From NCBI GenBank assembly GCA_025517565.1, contig JAOPKD010000001.1, forward strand, positions 496,001 to 560,000: a DNA stretch of 64,000 nt, given 5' to 3'. The stretch's first letter is position 1, and each line of letters opens with the position of its first letter. The stretch comes from Halapricum hydrolyticum. Its GTDB lineage: Archaea; Halobacteriota; Halobacteria; Halobacteriales; Haloarculaceae. A program made the position numbers and the translations under genes. Below are positions 9,869 to 18,494 of the stretch, piece by piece. The notes under the pieces are model-generated. The model saw only the letters and a program-made list of their open reading frames with translations, was not told the DNA's origin and did not search any database.

Positions 9869-10708
9869 ATGCACGCGAAACAGCTTCTGACAGTCGCCGT
9901 GGCCGCTGTCGTGGCCCTGTCTGTTATCGGGCCAGCAGCAGCCGCAGACGGACTGGACGTGTCAGTCACCCAGGACGGTGACGACGTCACCGTCACAGTG
10001 ACAGCGAACAACACCAGCGTCGCCGGGGCCAACGTCACCGTCGACGACGGTAATGTAACCTACGACGAGGCCGGGAACTACACCACCGACGACGAGGGAC
10101 TCGTCGAGCTTTCGGCTCCCGAGGAGAACGTGACGGTGACGGTCACCGCCTACGCAGACAACGACTCGGCGTCAGCGACGGCCGATCTAATCGCCGAGTC
10201 GATCGCAGAAAACGAGACTGAGGAGGAGAACGAGACCGACCTCGACGAAAACGAGACTGAAGAAGATTTCGAAGAGAACGAGACCGACCGGCCGTTCGAC
10301 ATCGACCTCAATCTCACCGTCGACAACGGAACGGCAGATTACAGTAACGTCACTGTCGACGACAGCGAGCCGTTCGGGCTGTACGTCAGTTCATTCGTGC
10401 ACACGATCATGGGCGAGAACGTCTCCGGTCCGATGGGACAGACCGTCTCAGCGTTCGTGACGACGTTCAACCCCGGCCAGGGTCCGCCCGAGCATGCCGG
10501 TCCATCCGGAAACACGACTCAGGGCCCGCCCGAGCATGCCGGTCCATCCGGAAACACGACTCAGGGGCCACCCGAGCATGCCGGACCATCCGGGAACACG
10601 ACTCAGGGTCCGCCTGAGGACGTTGGTCCATCCGACGACGAAGACGACGAAGCTGAGGACGACGGCCGTCGACGCGGTCCGCCTGAACACGCCAAGGGCG
10701 GCCGATAA
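9869..10708 (+). CDS. Secreted acidic repeat protein, dense in N-glycosylation sequons
   Basis: Exported protein of 279 residues with no recognised enzyme domain. Seen: a signal peptide (basic start, hydrophobic core VAVAAVVALSVIGPA, AAAA cleavage region). An Ig/CARDB-like beta-rich part (about 25-115) follows, then a linker of repeated NETEE/NETD units. Next comes a segment containing GENVSGPMGQTVSAFV. Three perfect 14-residue repeats, GPPEHAGPSGNTTQ, and a fourth degenerate one are followed by an acidic then Arg-rich tail with a final GPPEHAKGGR. I count about 18 N-x-S/T sequons, so heavy S-layer-type N-glycosylation is likely. No transmembrane C-terminus is seen. ATG 9869 is preferred to the GTG at 9857 because of the AGGGG sequence upstream. 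Confidence 0.75.
   Translation: MHAKQLLTVAVAAVVALSVIGPAAAADGLDVSVTQDGDDVTVTVTANNTSVAGANVTVDDGNVTYDEAGNYTTDDEGLVELSAPEENVTVTVTAYADNDSASATADLIAESIAENETEEENETDLDENETEEDFEENETDRPFDIDLNLTVDNGTADYSNVTVDDSEPFGLYVSSFVHTIMGENVSGPMGQTVSAFVTTFNPGQGPPEHAGPSGNTTQGPPEHAGPSGNTTQGPPEHAGPSGNTTQGPPEDVGPSDDEDDEAEDDGRRRGPPEHAKGGR
10481..10606 (+). repeat. Tandem 42-bp coding repeats (three copies plus a partial fourth)
   Basis: Units 10481-10522, 10523-10564 and 10565-10606 encode the same 14-residue block GPPEHAGPSGNTTQ, with only a few silent changes between units. A diverged partial unit follows to about 10636. Such high DNA identity marks recent expansion by slippage or unequal exchange, so the copy number is likely to vary between strains. 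Confidence 0.9.
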
Positions 10709-10951
10709 GCGTCTGTTCTCCACCCGCGGTTGCGACGTCTTCGCCGCTACTGGACCGGATCACTGAAACGTACTAGAAGCGAGATATCCAGCGATTCGAG
10801 GGGACCCTTCCGAGAGCAGACGATACCCGTCGTTCAGCACGCTCGCGTTTCGAGCAACCCCGAAGTCAGATTTTAAATACCATCACGGAAGGAGGCACGG
10901 TATGGACCGTGTCGAAACAGGTCGGATCGGGGAATCGATACAGCAGCCACC

Positions 10952-11977
10952 ATGAGCCAGCGCGGTATCTCGACAGTCGTGGATGCGACGCTCGCGTTGT
11001 TGCTCATCTCCGCGAGTATCCTCGTCGTCGCGACCTCGCTCGCGGCCGACCAGCCCGGGATGGATCTGGAAGCGTCCGATCACGTTTCCGAAACGGTATC
11101 CATCTCGACTGCGAACGTGAGCTACTCGCTGAGACCCGTCGTCGACGACATCGACGACGTTGACTTCGAAGACGATGCGTACAGTAACAGCGTCTTCCAG
11201 CGCCAGCGGTACGGATCGGTCGCCGACCTGGTCGCGAGCAGTACGATGCTCAACGTCACGATCGAGGGGCGGCAGTTGACCAGAGAGGGGGAGATCTACG
11301 CCGACGCTGTCGAAGGATCTCTCATGGAAGCACTGACGGGGCTGGGATACGACGCGTACGTCACTGGCCGGTGGCAGCCGTACGACGGTGCGTCTATCGC
11401 GGCCACGGGGACGTACGGGTCCCCGCCCCCGGGAGACGCAGACGTACAACTCGCGACGCTGCGCGTTCCGAGCGGGGTGCAGCCAGTCAGCGAAGACGTC
11501 GAAGACGCATACGAGGATGGATACGGTACGGGGCGCAGCGATCAGAAGTACGAACGAGCCGCGGGTGTCCTCGCCGAAACGATCGTCGAACGCTATCTCC
11601 CGGCCGGCGAGACGCAGGTCGCACTCGAAGGACAGTGGTTCAGGAGAGATCTGGCCGTCTACAGATACCTCCGAATCGAATCCATACTGGCGGAGACTGA
11701 GGCGGACTCCGACTGGGGGGACGAGTATTACCACTTTGATCCCGCGACGGACGAGAACGTGCTGGGTCGAAGCGGAGCCAACGCGACGAAAGCGAACGCG
11801 TATCTCGCTCGCGGGACTGACGGGCTGGGTCCGTCGGCTGCGGGCGAGGCTGACGGACTGAGAGGTGTCATCGAGGACGATCTCAAAGAAACGATTTCCC
11901 ATGAAGAAATGAAATCCTTCGACGAATCTTCGTCGATCGAAGAGATAGTCATCACAGTTCGGGTGTGGCGCGCATGA
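10952..11977 (+). CDS. Surface protein with pilin-like N-terminus (DUF7284-like)
   Basis: A 341-residue protein starting MSQRGISTVVDATLALLLISASILVVA. The short basic leader plus Gly before a long hydrophobic helix resembles archaeal class III (PilA/adhesin) signal peptides cut by PibD. The rest is a hydrophilic extracellular-type domain with no known catalytic motif. From memory it matches the haloarchaeal DUF7284 family, found beside DUF7286 and type IV pilus-like clusters. A TTTTAAATAC box at about 10872 precedes it. Its stop overlaps the next gene as ATGA, so the two are translationally coupled and probably form one complex. The gene is somewhat less GC-biased than the housekeeping genes. 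Confidence 0.7.
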   Translation: MSQRGISTVVDATLALLLISASILVVATSLAADQPGMDLEASDHVSETVSISTANVSYSLRPVVDDIDDVDFEDDAYSNSVFQRQRYGSVADLVASSTMLNVTIEGRQLTREGEIYADAVEGSLMEALTGLGYDAYVTGRWQPYDGASIAATGTYGSPPPGDADVQLATLRVPSGVQPVSEDVEDAYEDGYGTGRSDQKYERAAGVLAETIVERYLPAGETQVALEGQWFRRDLAVYRYLRIESILAETEADSDWGDEYYHFDPATDENVLGRSGANATKANAYLARGTDGLGPSAAGEADGLRGVIEDDLKETISHEEMKSFDESSSIEEIVITVRVWRA

Positions 11978-14900
11978 CGAACGAGCGACCGTCGACAGTC
12001 ACGATCGCAGAGAGCGATCGCGGCCGGATTCCGTTCGCACTGATCGGCGTCGTCCTGCTTGCAACGAGTTCCATCGCCGTCGTGTCCCTCCAGACCAGAA
12101 CGGATCCCAGAGCCGACACTGACGTCGCGACGGCGTTCGATCGGATAGAGACGACGACGCACGTGACCCTCCGAGAGGCGGCCACGACGGGGCTCAGGGA
12201 CGCAGCAGCCGCTCCAGTGACCGAGACGGCTGATACAGCCCTGGGAAATGCTATTAAGGGAGGCAGTGCCGACGATACGTTCAGGAATTACGTCAGGCTC
12301 CGGATCTACCTGGCTGCCAGAGAGAAACTCGCACGAACTGATCAAGCGGTCGGCAACGGCGTGACCGCGAGCGCGTCGCTCCCGCCGGTCGAAGGCGGCG
12401 CAGACAGTATTGAGGCAGCGCTCGACCGCGTCGAAATGAGCGCGGGCTATTACGACAGCGATCTCGAAACCGGCGTCGTCGCCGTGACGATCGAAAACGT
12501 CACTCTCACAGTCGAAAGCGACGCCGGACGCGAGACAGCACAGCGGACGTTCGAGTTGACCGTCCCCACGACAGTCTTCGAGATGCACGAGAAAACCCAG
12601 GAGTACGAGCGGCGACTCAACGTCGGCTTCTTCGAGCCAGGTTTCGACGGCGACCGGCTGTACTACGGCTTCGGCAGGAAGTTCGCGGTCCGACAGTATC
12701 CCGTCTCCTGGGCGAAGACGTATTTCGATCGGTTCGGGCCGAAGAAATGGGACCGCGCTTTCGAACCGATCCACGACGACCGATCGACCGAGATCCTCGC
12801 CAACCTCGCCGCGTTCGACGTGCAGCAAGCGACGTTCGGAACGGCGGATCCCGCCGTCGATCGAATCAGGCGCGAGCGAATGACGTGTTTCGCGCTATCG
12901 ACCGGCTACAAGGTGTACGATGCCGTATCGAAAAACGGCACAACCACGAGTGACGTATCCGATGTTGGGGACGTCAGCGAGGCCGCACTCGAAAACGCAA
13001 CCGATGCGTCGTCCGATGACGGAAGAATACAAGTAAACGAAGACACGCTCTGTCGGGCGACACGGTACATGATGGGTAACTCCGAGGGCGGACTCGGTGA
13101 TCCACCGAGTATCCGGAAGATGACCGAGGGGTTCATCAAAGACAAGGCCGGGAACGTCGGAGGAGCGGTCGAGATCGAGGTCAATCCCTTCGCCGATGCG
13201 TCCTACTACGGGATACGCTACGGCGATCGAGCGGAGTCGCTGACTGATCTCAATAATCGCGATGATATCAGCGTGGACTGGCCGCCTGGCGAGACCGATC
13301 CTGAAGGCGACGACGCGTGGAGCGACGTCAAAGACAACGTCGATGGATCCGGCGAAGACAGTGAAGACCTGCTGAGCGGGATGGAACTTGACCCTGACAC
13401 GAGATTTGACGAGGTGATCGGCCACGTCTACGATGTCGAGGTCGACGTCTCCGAAGACGTAAGCAGAGACGGGCCACGACCCTGGGCACCGGAACCGCCC
13501 GGGGACAACTGGACGGAGGTCGAAAGCGAGCGGCGCTACGAGGTCGTCGATGCGGACGATGTGGAAGTCACGACCGAGCGGGGTCCCGATACGAACATCG
13601 AGGGAGACAGGTGGTCAGACCTGCGCAACGTGGCCGCTACGATAGAAAACGAGCTTAAGCACGTCCGAAAGTGGCGGCGTATGGAGGGAAACGGGCAGAA
13701 CGTTCGTGTCAACACCACCACAACGACGGCCACGCGTAACGTAACCTTCGAGTCCGACGTCGACATCGACGCCAAGCACAGCCAGCGCACGCAGGTCGAC
13801 GATCTCGGGACCGAGCACGTATACGAGAGCGGCGGAGAGGCCGGCCCGGAGGACGTGCCGAACTTCGAGCGCGTCCCGCAAAGGTCCCTGAGTAAGGTGT
13901 TCGGCGTCGAGCTGTCCACGGAGGACGAACTCGAAGCGAAACTGGACGACAAGATCGATACGGGGTCGATCGTTTCCGAAGACAGGATGGGAGAAGCAGT
14001 CACCAGTAGGACAGACACCTTCGAACCCGACGTGCTCGAAGAAGCGGAACGCGAAACGCTGGAAACGTGGATCGAAGATGAGGTCGACGACGTTCGAGCG
14101 ACGGTGAAAGACGAAATCCCACCGGTCGAGGTCGGCCCGACCACGTTCGTCGACGGCGAACCGATTCTCGATGGGCTTCGAGAGAATATCAGTGATATGA
14201 AATCGAGGCTGGTCTACGGGGACGGTCCGGGCGGGCCATACGAGAATCCCAAGGCGAAGGTCCGCGCGGAGGCCACCAAGGTCTATCTCGACAACGTCTT
14301 CGAGTGGACGTCGAGATTCGACGACAAGGCAACAGATACGAAAAATACGGCGCAAGACGAGGTGATGGCGCCCCTGGACGTGGCCGACGGTGAGATCGCA
14401 GAGGTGGTCTCGTTCGCCCAGCGGGTGATTGCGGGTGACGTGGACATGGCGGGAGATGCAGATTTCGAAGGATCGCCGCTATACGACGACGTGAAGTTCA
14501 CGATCGACGCATCGCCAGCGTATCTCGAATCGGCGACAGTGAATCGAACCGAGCTACCGGCGGTGCGCGCCTCCGGTGACGGGTTCACCGATCTCGATGA
14601 CGGGGTCGAACACGGCCCAATGGTGACCAAATACGATAACGTCTTCCTGCCGCGGTCGGGCGCCCCGTTGGTCCCGTGGCCGGGGTTCTGGTATGCGACG
14701 CTGAGTACCTGGGGCCTGCAGATCGACGGCGAGTACGCCCGGTTCGAACTCAGAGCAGACGTTAGTGATCCGTCGACATCGGAACCGGTCCGGTACATTC
14801 GCGACGACCGGGAGGTCGCCGTCGAACTGGCCGACGGTGCGATGACTGCCGGATCGGTCACCCCGATCGACTTCAGGAGCGACACGGTAGTCGCCGTCAT

Positions 14901-15039
14901 CGTGCCCAGCTACACGAAAGCCGCCACGGGAAAGCCGGGGATCGGTGATCCATGGGGGAAGCGATACGGCTGTGCCGGCCCGTATCCGGAAACTGGACCG
15001 GAACCGGACGAGGACAGCTGTAACTGGATCACGGATTGA
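11974..15039 (+). CDS. Large membrane-anchored surface protein (DUF7286-like)
   Basis: A 1021-residue protein with one N-terminal hydrophobic helix (RIPFALIGVVLLATSSIAVVSL, here split: RIPFALIGVVLL and ATSSIAVVSL). A very long, acidic, mostly extracellular part follows, with several charged helical stretches and two Cys-containing segments (MTCFALS, LCRATRYM) that could form disulfides; another Cys pair lies close to the C-terminus. No C-terminal anchor is seen. It resembles the haloarchaeal DUF7286 family, known next to DUF7284. The ATG at 11974 overlaps the upstream stop by 4 bases (ATGA) and is preferred to the GTG at 11965. With its partner it probably forms an envelope or pilus-associated assembly; its function is unknown. 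Confidence 0.7.
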   Translation: MTNERPSTVTIAESDRGRIPFALIGVVLLATSSIAVVSLQTRTDPRADTDVATAFDRIETTTHVTLREAATTGLRDAAAAPVTETADTALGNAIKGGSADDTFRNYVRLRIYLAAREKLARTDQAVGNGVTASASLPPVEGGADSIEAALDRVEMSAGYYDSDLETGVVAVTIENVTLTVESDAGRETAQRTFELTVPTTVFEMHEKTQEYERRLNVGFFEPGFDGDRLYYGFGRKFAVRQYPVSWAKTYFDRFGPKKWDRAFEPIHDDRSTEILANLAAFDVQQATFGTADPAVDRIRRERMTCFALSTGYKVYDAVSKNGTTTSDVSDVGDVSEAALENATDASSDDGRIQVNEDTLCRATRYMMGNSEGGLGDPPSIRKMTEGFIKDKAGNVGGAVEIEVNPFADASYYGIRYGDRAESLTDLNNRDDISVDWPPGETDPEGDDAWSDVKDNVDGSGEDSEDLLSGMELDPDTRFDEVIGHVYDVEVDVSEDVSRDGPRPWAPEPPGDNWTEVESERRYEVVDADDVEVTTERGPDTNIEGDRWSDLRNVAATIENELKHVRKWRRMEGNGQNVRVNTTTTTATRNVTFESDVDIDAKHSQRTQVDDLGTEHVYESGGEAGPEDVPNFERVPQRSLSKVFGVELSTEDELEAKLDDKIDTGSIVSEDRMGEAVTSRTDTFEPDVLEEAERETLETWIEDEVDDVRATVKDEIPPVEVGPTTFVDGEPILDGLRENISDMKSRLVYGDGPGGPYENPKAKVRAEATKVYLDNVFEWTSRFDDKATDTKNTAQDEVMAPLDVADGEIAEVVSFAQRVIAGDVDMAGDADFEGSPLYDDVKFTIDASPAYLESATVNRTELPAVRASGDGFTDLDDGVEHGPMVTKYDNVFLPRSGAPLVPWPGFWYATLSTWGLQIDGEYARFELRADVSDPSTSEPVRYIRDDREVAVELADGAMTAGSVTPIDFRSDTVVAVIVPSYTKAATGKPGIGDPWGKRYGCAGPYPETGPEPDEDSCNWITD

Positions 15040-15164
15040 CGCGTCAGGCGATCTGAACGACAGCCGACGACGACCAGCGCCCGGCGGGCAGCAGCAATTC
15101 CCGGGCTGCCCGGAGCGACACCCTTATTCTGCCGACTCCACGAGTTACAGACAGTCTTGGGGCC

Positions 15165-16829
15165 ATGAGCACCGACAGCCAGGAGTCAGAGGACGCCTTC
15201 GAGCAGGCCTGCGCGGAGTTGATCGACCGGATCCTCGAGGACGACCTCCAGCGGGACGGCGTCGAGCAAGCGAAACGCGAGGTTTGCTCGAAGCACGGCT
15301 CTCACAAGGTCCCGAAAAACTCCGAACTCCTCGATCGCGCACCGGACGGGCAACGCAAGGAACTAGAGTCAGTCCTGCGGCGCAAGCCCGTCCGAACCGC
15401 CTCGGGAGTCGCGCCGGTTGCGATCATGACCTCACCCGAGCGCTGTCCGCACGGCAAGTGTCTCTACTGTCCGGGCGGGCCGGATTCGGAGTTCTCCAGC
15501 GCCCAGAGTTACACCGGCAACGAACCCGCCGCCGCACGGGGCAAGCAAAACGACTACGACCCCTACGGCCAGGTGACGTTGCGACTCAATCAGTTGCGCG
15601 AGATCGGACATACCGTCGACAAGGTCGAATTGATCCTGATGGGCGGGACGATGACCGCACGCAGCCACGACTACCAGGAGTGGTTCGTCAAGCGCGCCTT
15701 AGAGGCGATGAACGACTTCGACCCCGAGGCGGAGCCGGAACCCGCCGAGGGGGTCAGTTTCGCCCAGGATCCCGATGAGTACGAGTTCACGTATCTCGAA
15801 GACGTGATCGAGGAAAACGAGACCGGAAACATCCGCAATATCGGGACGACCTTCGAGACCAAGCCCGACTGGTGTGGGCCCGAGCAGATCGATCGGATGC
15901 TGCGACTGGGCGGAACCAAAGTCGAGGTCGGCGTCCAGACGACCTACGAGCGGATCAACCGCGAGATGCACCGCGGCCACGGAATCCAGGCCAGCATCGA
16001 CGCGACCCGACGGCTCCGGGACGCTGGCTTCAAGGTCGGCTATCACATGATGCCTGGCCAGCCCGGGATGAGCAAGGAGATGGCCATCGAAGACTTCAGG
16101 CGCATCTTCGAACACAGCGATTGGCGGCCGGATTATCTCAAGATCTACCCCACACTGATCGTCGAGGGGACCGCGACCTACGACATGTGGCACCGCGACG
16201 ACTACGAGCCTCTCTCCAGCGAGGAGGCCGCGGAACTGGTCGCGGAGATCAAGGACCTCATTCCGAAGTACACGCGCCTGCAGCGCGTCCAGCGAGACAT
16301 TCCCGCAGACTTCATCGAGGCGGGCGTCCAGAAGTCCAATCTCCGCCAGCTCGCGCGCCAGCGGATGGACGAGAAGGGGACGTCCTGTGATTGCATCCGG
16401 TGTCGTGAGGTCGGGATGAACGACGAAGATCCCGAAGACGTGACCCTCGACACCCTCACGTATGAGGCCGGGGGCGGGACGGAACATTTCATCAGCTACG
16501 AGGACCGCGACCGCGATCTCCTGGTGGGCTTCTGTCGGCTCCGGTTCCCGAACGAGCCGACACGCGAGGAGTTGCAGGACGCCGCACTCGTTCGAGAGCT
16601 GCACGTCTACGGAAACACCGTCGGCGTCGGCGACCGGGGCGCGACGGGCGACGTGCCCGACTGGCAACACCAGGGCTACGGCCGGAAGCTGCTAGGTGAG
16701 GCCGAACGACGCGCTCGCGAGGCCGGCTTCGAGAAGCTGAGCGTCATCAGCGGGATCGGTGCGCGCGAATACTATCGAGAAAAGCTCGGGTACGTCCAGG
16801 ACGGCCCATACGTGAGCAAACAGCTATGA
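15165..16829 (+). CDS. elp3: Archaeal Elp3: tRNA uridine-34 acetyl/carboxymethyl transferase
   Basis: Radical-SAM and acetyltransferase enzyme that starts cm5U modification at the wobble uridine of tRNA. Seen: the iron-sulfur motif C94-PHGK-C99-LY-C102 followed by PGGP, conserved radical-SAM blocks (LILMGGTMTARS, VEVGVQTTYERINREMHRGH, KVGYHMMPGQPGMSKEMA), a Cys cluster (CDCIRCREVG), and a C-terminal GNAT domain with HQGYGRKLLGEAERRA. The length (554) is normal for archaeal Elp3. The stop TGA at 16827-16829 coincides with the TGACATCC end of the neighbouring IS1341-type element, so the element sits exactly against or within the end of the gene. Confidence 0.95.
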   Translation: MSTDSQESEDAFEQACAELIDRILEDDLQRDGVEQAKREVCSKHGSHKVPKNSELLDRAPDGQRKELESVLRRKPVRTASGVAPVAIMTSPERCPHGKCLYCPGGPDSEFSSAQSYTGNEPAAARGKQNDYDPYGQVTLRLNQLREIGHTVDKVELILMGGTMTARSHDYQEWFVKRALEAMNDFDPEAEPEPAEGVSFAQDPDEYEFTYLEDVIEENETGNIRNIGTTFETKPDWCGPEQIDRMLRLGGTKVEVGVQTTYERINREMHRGHGIQASIDATRRLRDAGFKVGYHMMPGQPGMSKEMAIEDFRRIFEHSDWRPDYLKIYPTLIVEGTATYDMWHRDDYEPLSSEEAAELVAEIKDLIPKYTRLQRVQRDIPADFIEAGVQKSNLRQLARQRMDEKGTSCDCIRCREVGMNDEDPEDVTLDTLTYEAGGGTEHFISYEDRDRDLLVGFCRLRFPNEPTREELQDAALVRELHVYGNTVGVGDRGATGDVPDWQHQGYGRKLLGEAERRAREAGFEKLSVISGIGAREYYREKLGYVQDGPYVSKQL

Positions 16830-16835
16830 CATCCT

Positions 16836-16900
16836 CCGCGCCGTGAACAGAGAGGGACTACGTCCCTCAAGCAGTCGGGCGAAGCCCGACGACGGCGCGG
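16836..16900 (-). ncRNA. Nested hairpins at the IS right end: candidate omega-RNA scaffold of TnpB
   Basis: A perfect 9-bp stem joins 16836-16844 to 16892-16900. It encloses two perfect 7-bp hairpins with 3-base loops: 16852-16868 and 16874-16890. This three-way-junction layout lies just after the tnpB stop, in the orientation of tnpB. TnpB proteins of IS605-type elements use a guide (omega) RNA transcribed from exactly this place, whose 3' part extends through the right end into flanking DNA. Here the guide would read into the end of elp3. Assignment rests on position and fold only. Confidence 0.5.
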
Positions 16901-16926
16901 TTTCCTCCGTGGGAGTCCCAGCCGGC

Positions 16927-18207
16927 CTACGACTCCCCGGAGGCAACATTCTCGCTGTGGTGAACGGTACTCGGGTCTGTGCGCTGTTCTTTGGGACGAT
17001 GAGAGCGTGGTGACTCCGACCAGTCGTGGTCGTCCCACTCGAACCGCACGGGCCGTGCCATCGGCCTGACTGCCTTCTCAGTGTGCCGTCTCAGGAACGT
17101 TTCTGACGCTGTGAGGTCGGCGTGGCCCTCAAACCCACAGGGACAGGTGAGCGTGTCCTGATGCCGCGTCGTTCGGTCTGTCGAACCGCACTGTGGGCAC
17201 TCTTGACTCGTCCATGCTTCCGACCGGACCTTTACCGAGATACCGTATTCCTCGGCGGTACAGACCAGCCGCTCAGTGAACTGCTTGAACGCCCAGAAGT
17301 TATGAGTCTTCGCGTTGGTTTCGACCGACCAGTGCGTCTCCAGCACGTCGGTCAAGCCACCGATATACACCGTATCGACACCCTCGGCGTACAGTCGTTC
17401 GAGCAGGTCACGGTACAGTGCTTCTTGTGCGTGGTCACGACGACGGGTTCGCTTGCGGTACAGTCGCCGGATACGTTTGCTACTGTACCTGCCGTCTTCG
17501 AGTTTCGACTGTAACCGGGCGATTTCTCGCGTTGTGTTCCGGAATCGCTGGAACAACTCGCGGCCTTCGTACAGGTATTGCTCGCCAGTCGTGGTGGTAC
17601 AGGCGACGAGATTGTTCGCACCAATGTCCAGAGCGGCCGTCTCGTCGGCCAGTGGAGTGTCCCGTGCATATGTAACAGTCACGGGTTGCGAAGCTCGGAA
17701 GGTGCTATCAGTCTCGTCGTACCACAGTTCCAACCGACTCTGGTCCTCGTAGTCGGGCCAGTTCGGGTTGCCAACAATTTCCAGTCGGAGACGGCTCTTT
17801 GGGCTGTCGTGCCTACCCCGGAGTTCTTTTCCGACGACAATCTCAATCCGGGAGCGGTCGCCCCATTCGACGCTGTATGCGTCCTTTCGTATGACGCCTT
17901 TGAGAACACGTCCGTCGTCTTCGTTGTCGAGGCGAATCTACGATTCGCCGACCATTGGAAATCTCCGATTTCCAAGACCACGGAACCCCGGTGGTTCTGG
18001 ATGTTCCGTGACCGACGTGTTCGACTCGTCGTGATACTGGTCTTTGAGCGTGAAGAACGACTCCCACGCTTCTGTGTTCTTCCCGATCACTTCGTTCCAG
18101 AGAGCAGCGGAAGCGTCCAACAGGTCCCGTAGCACCTGCTCATCGTTGTCTGTGAGCGCGCGCACGGCGAACGTGTTGGTGCGCTTCACGACAATGGTGC
18201 GCTTCAC
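16927..18207 (-). pseudogene. tnpB: TnpB (IS1341-type RNA-guided nuclease), interrupted by an in-frame amber codon
   Basis: TnpB is the RNA-guided RuvC nuclease of IS605-family elements. The frame runs 427 codons from GTG 18207 to the stop at 16927 but holds TAG at 17938-17940. Seen after the stop: [15 protein letters not shown], the RuvC-I aspartate in [11 protein letters not shown], the [13 protein letters not shown] block, a four-Cys zinc ribbon (ECPQCG, CPCG) and the RuvC-III aspartate in GHADLTASE. Catalytic residues thus look intact. Against the usual haloarchaeal pattern, about 45 residues seem missing between ALWNEV and KNTEAW, and about 16 extra codons containing the amber sit after PPGFRG. 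An 18-bp tandem duplication lies at the 5' end. The piece from 17733 could still be made separately. Confidence 0.85.
17931..17975. repeat. Two adjacent perfect palindromes inside tnpB at the amber site
   Basis: GGCGAATC-TAC-GATTCGCC (17931-17949; 8-bp arms) and TTGGAAATC-TCC-GATTTCCAA (17955-17975; 9-bp arms), each with a 3-base loop and 5 bases between them. They correspond to the stretch of extra codons with the nonsense codon, so they look like a small inserted hairpin element or a terminal piece of the same IS copied inward. Confidence 0.7.
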
Positions 18208-18213
18208 GACAAC
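18178..18213. repeat. 18-bp tandem duplication at the 5' end of tnpB
   Basis: GGTGCGCTTCACGACAAT at 18178-18195 is repeated at 18196-18213 with one mismatch in the last base. In tnpB this duplicates the coding sequence for KRT-type residues around the GTG start, giving two equally spaced candidate GTG starts. Confidence 0.8.
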
Positions 18214-18223
18214 AGACGTTTAT

Positions 18224-18240
18224 ACTTTTAGTCTTAAAGT
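18224..18240. promoter_or_regulatory. Near-palindrome in the tnpB / small-gene divergent promoter
   Basis: ACTTTTAGTCTTAAAGT, 7 of 8 positions matching between the arms around a central T, lies 9 bases before the plus-strand ATG at 18249 and 17 bases before the tnpB GTG. It is A/T rich and so also overlaps the core promoters. If the 47-residue protein is a ribbon-helix-helix repressor, this is its most likely binding site. Confidence 0.45.
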
Positions 18241-18248
18241 CTTTTCGT

Positions 18249-18392
18249 ATGCGCCCGAACATCGACATCTCGCACACGCTCGGTGGCCGAGTGAAAGACT
18301 ACGCAGAAGCAAATGACTTGGACCTCTCAGAAGCCTATGCAGAGGTGTTAGAAGCCGGGCTTGATACGTTGGAGACTCAAGACCAGCAGTAA
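18249..18392 (+). CDS. Small IS-associated protein, RHH/antitoxin-like (47 aa)
   Basis: A 47-residue acidic protein, divergent from tnpB and within the same element. Seen: NIDISHTLGGRVKDYAEAND followed by LDLSEAYAEVLEAGLDTL. This is a short beta-strand-like start followed by two amphipathic helices, the layout of ribbon-helix-helix or small antitoxin-like DNA-binding proteins. Similar small genes accompany IS1341-type elements in many haloarchaea. The ATG at 18249 lies close behind an A/T-rich promoter containing a near-palindrome. A role in repressing tnpB is an inference from placement alone. Confidence 0.7.
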   Translation: MRPNIDISHTLGGRVKDYAEANDLDLSEAYAEVLEAGLDTLETQDQQ

Positions 18393-18428
18393 CACGGCGG
18401 TTTCTTGACGGAGATTACGCGCTTCACG

Positions 18429-18494
18429 CCCGCCCTGTTCGGTCCTCGGTTCCGACTGCGTGTCGGAACACTCGTCCCTCACGGGAAGGGCGGG
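18429..18494 (+). repeat. Nested hairpins near the IS left end
   Basis: An outer 8-bp stem joins 18429-18436 (CCCGCCCT) to 18487-18494. Inside is a perfect 8-bp hairpin GTTCCGAC/GTCGGAAC (18449-18469, 5-base loop) and a weak TCCC/GGGA stem-loop. The layout mirrors the right end, as expected for the imperfect hairpins that IS605-family ends present as single-stranded DNA. Alternatively it terminates transcription of the small gene 36 bases upstream. Confidence 0.5.

Noticed and set aside
17679..17981. Separate minus-strand ORF in the middle of tnpB
   Set aside because: It is out of the tnpB frame and is a shadow of it; the real frame continues on both sides of the amber codon.
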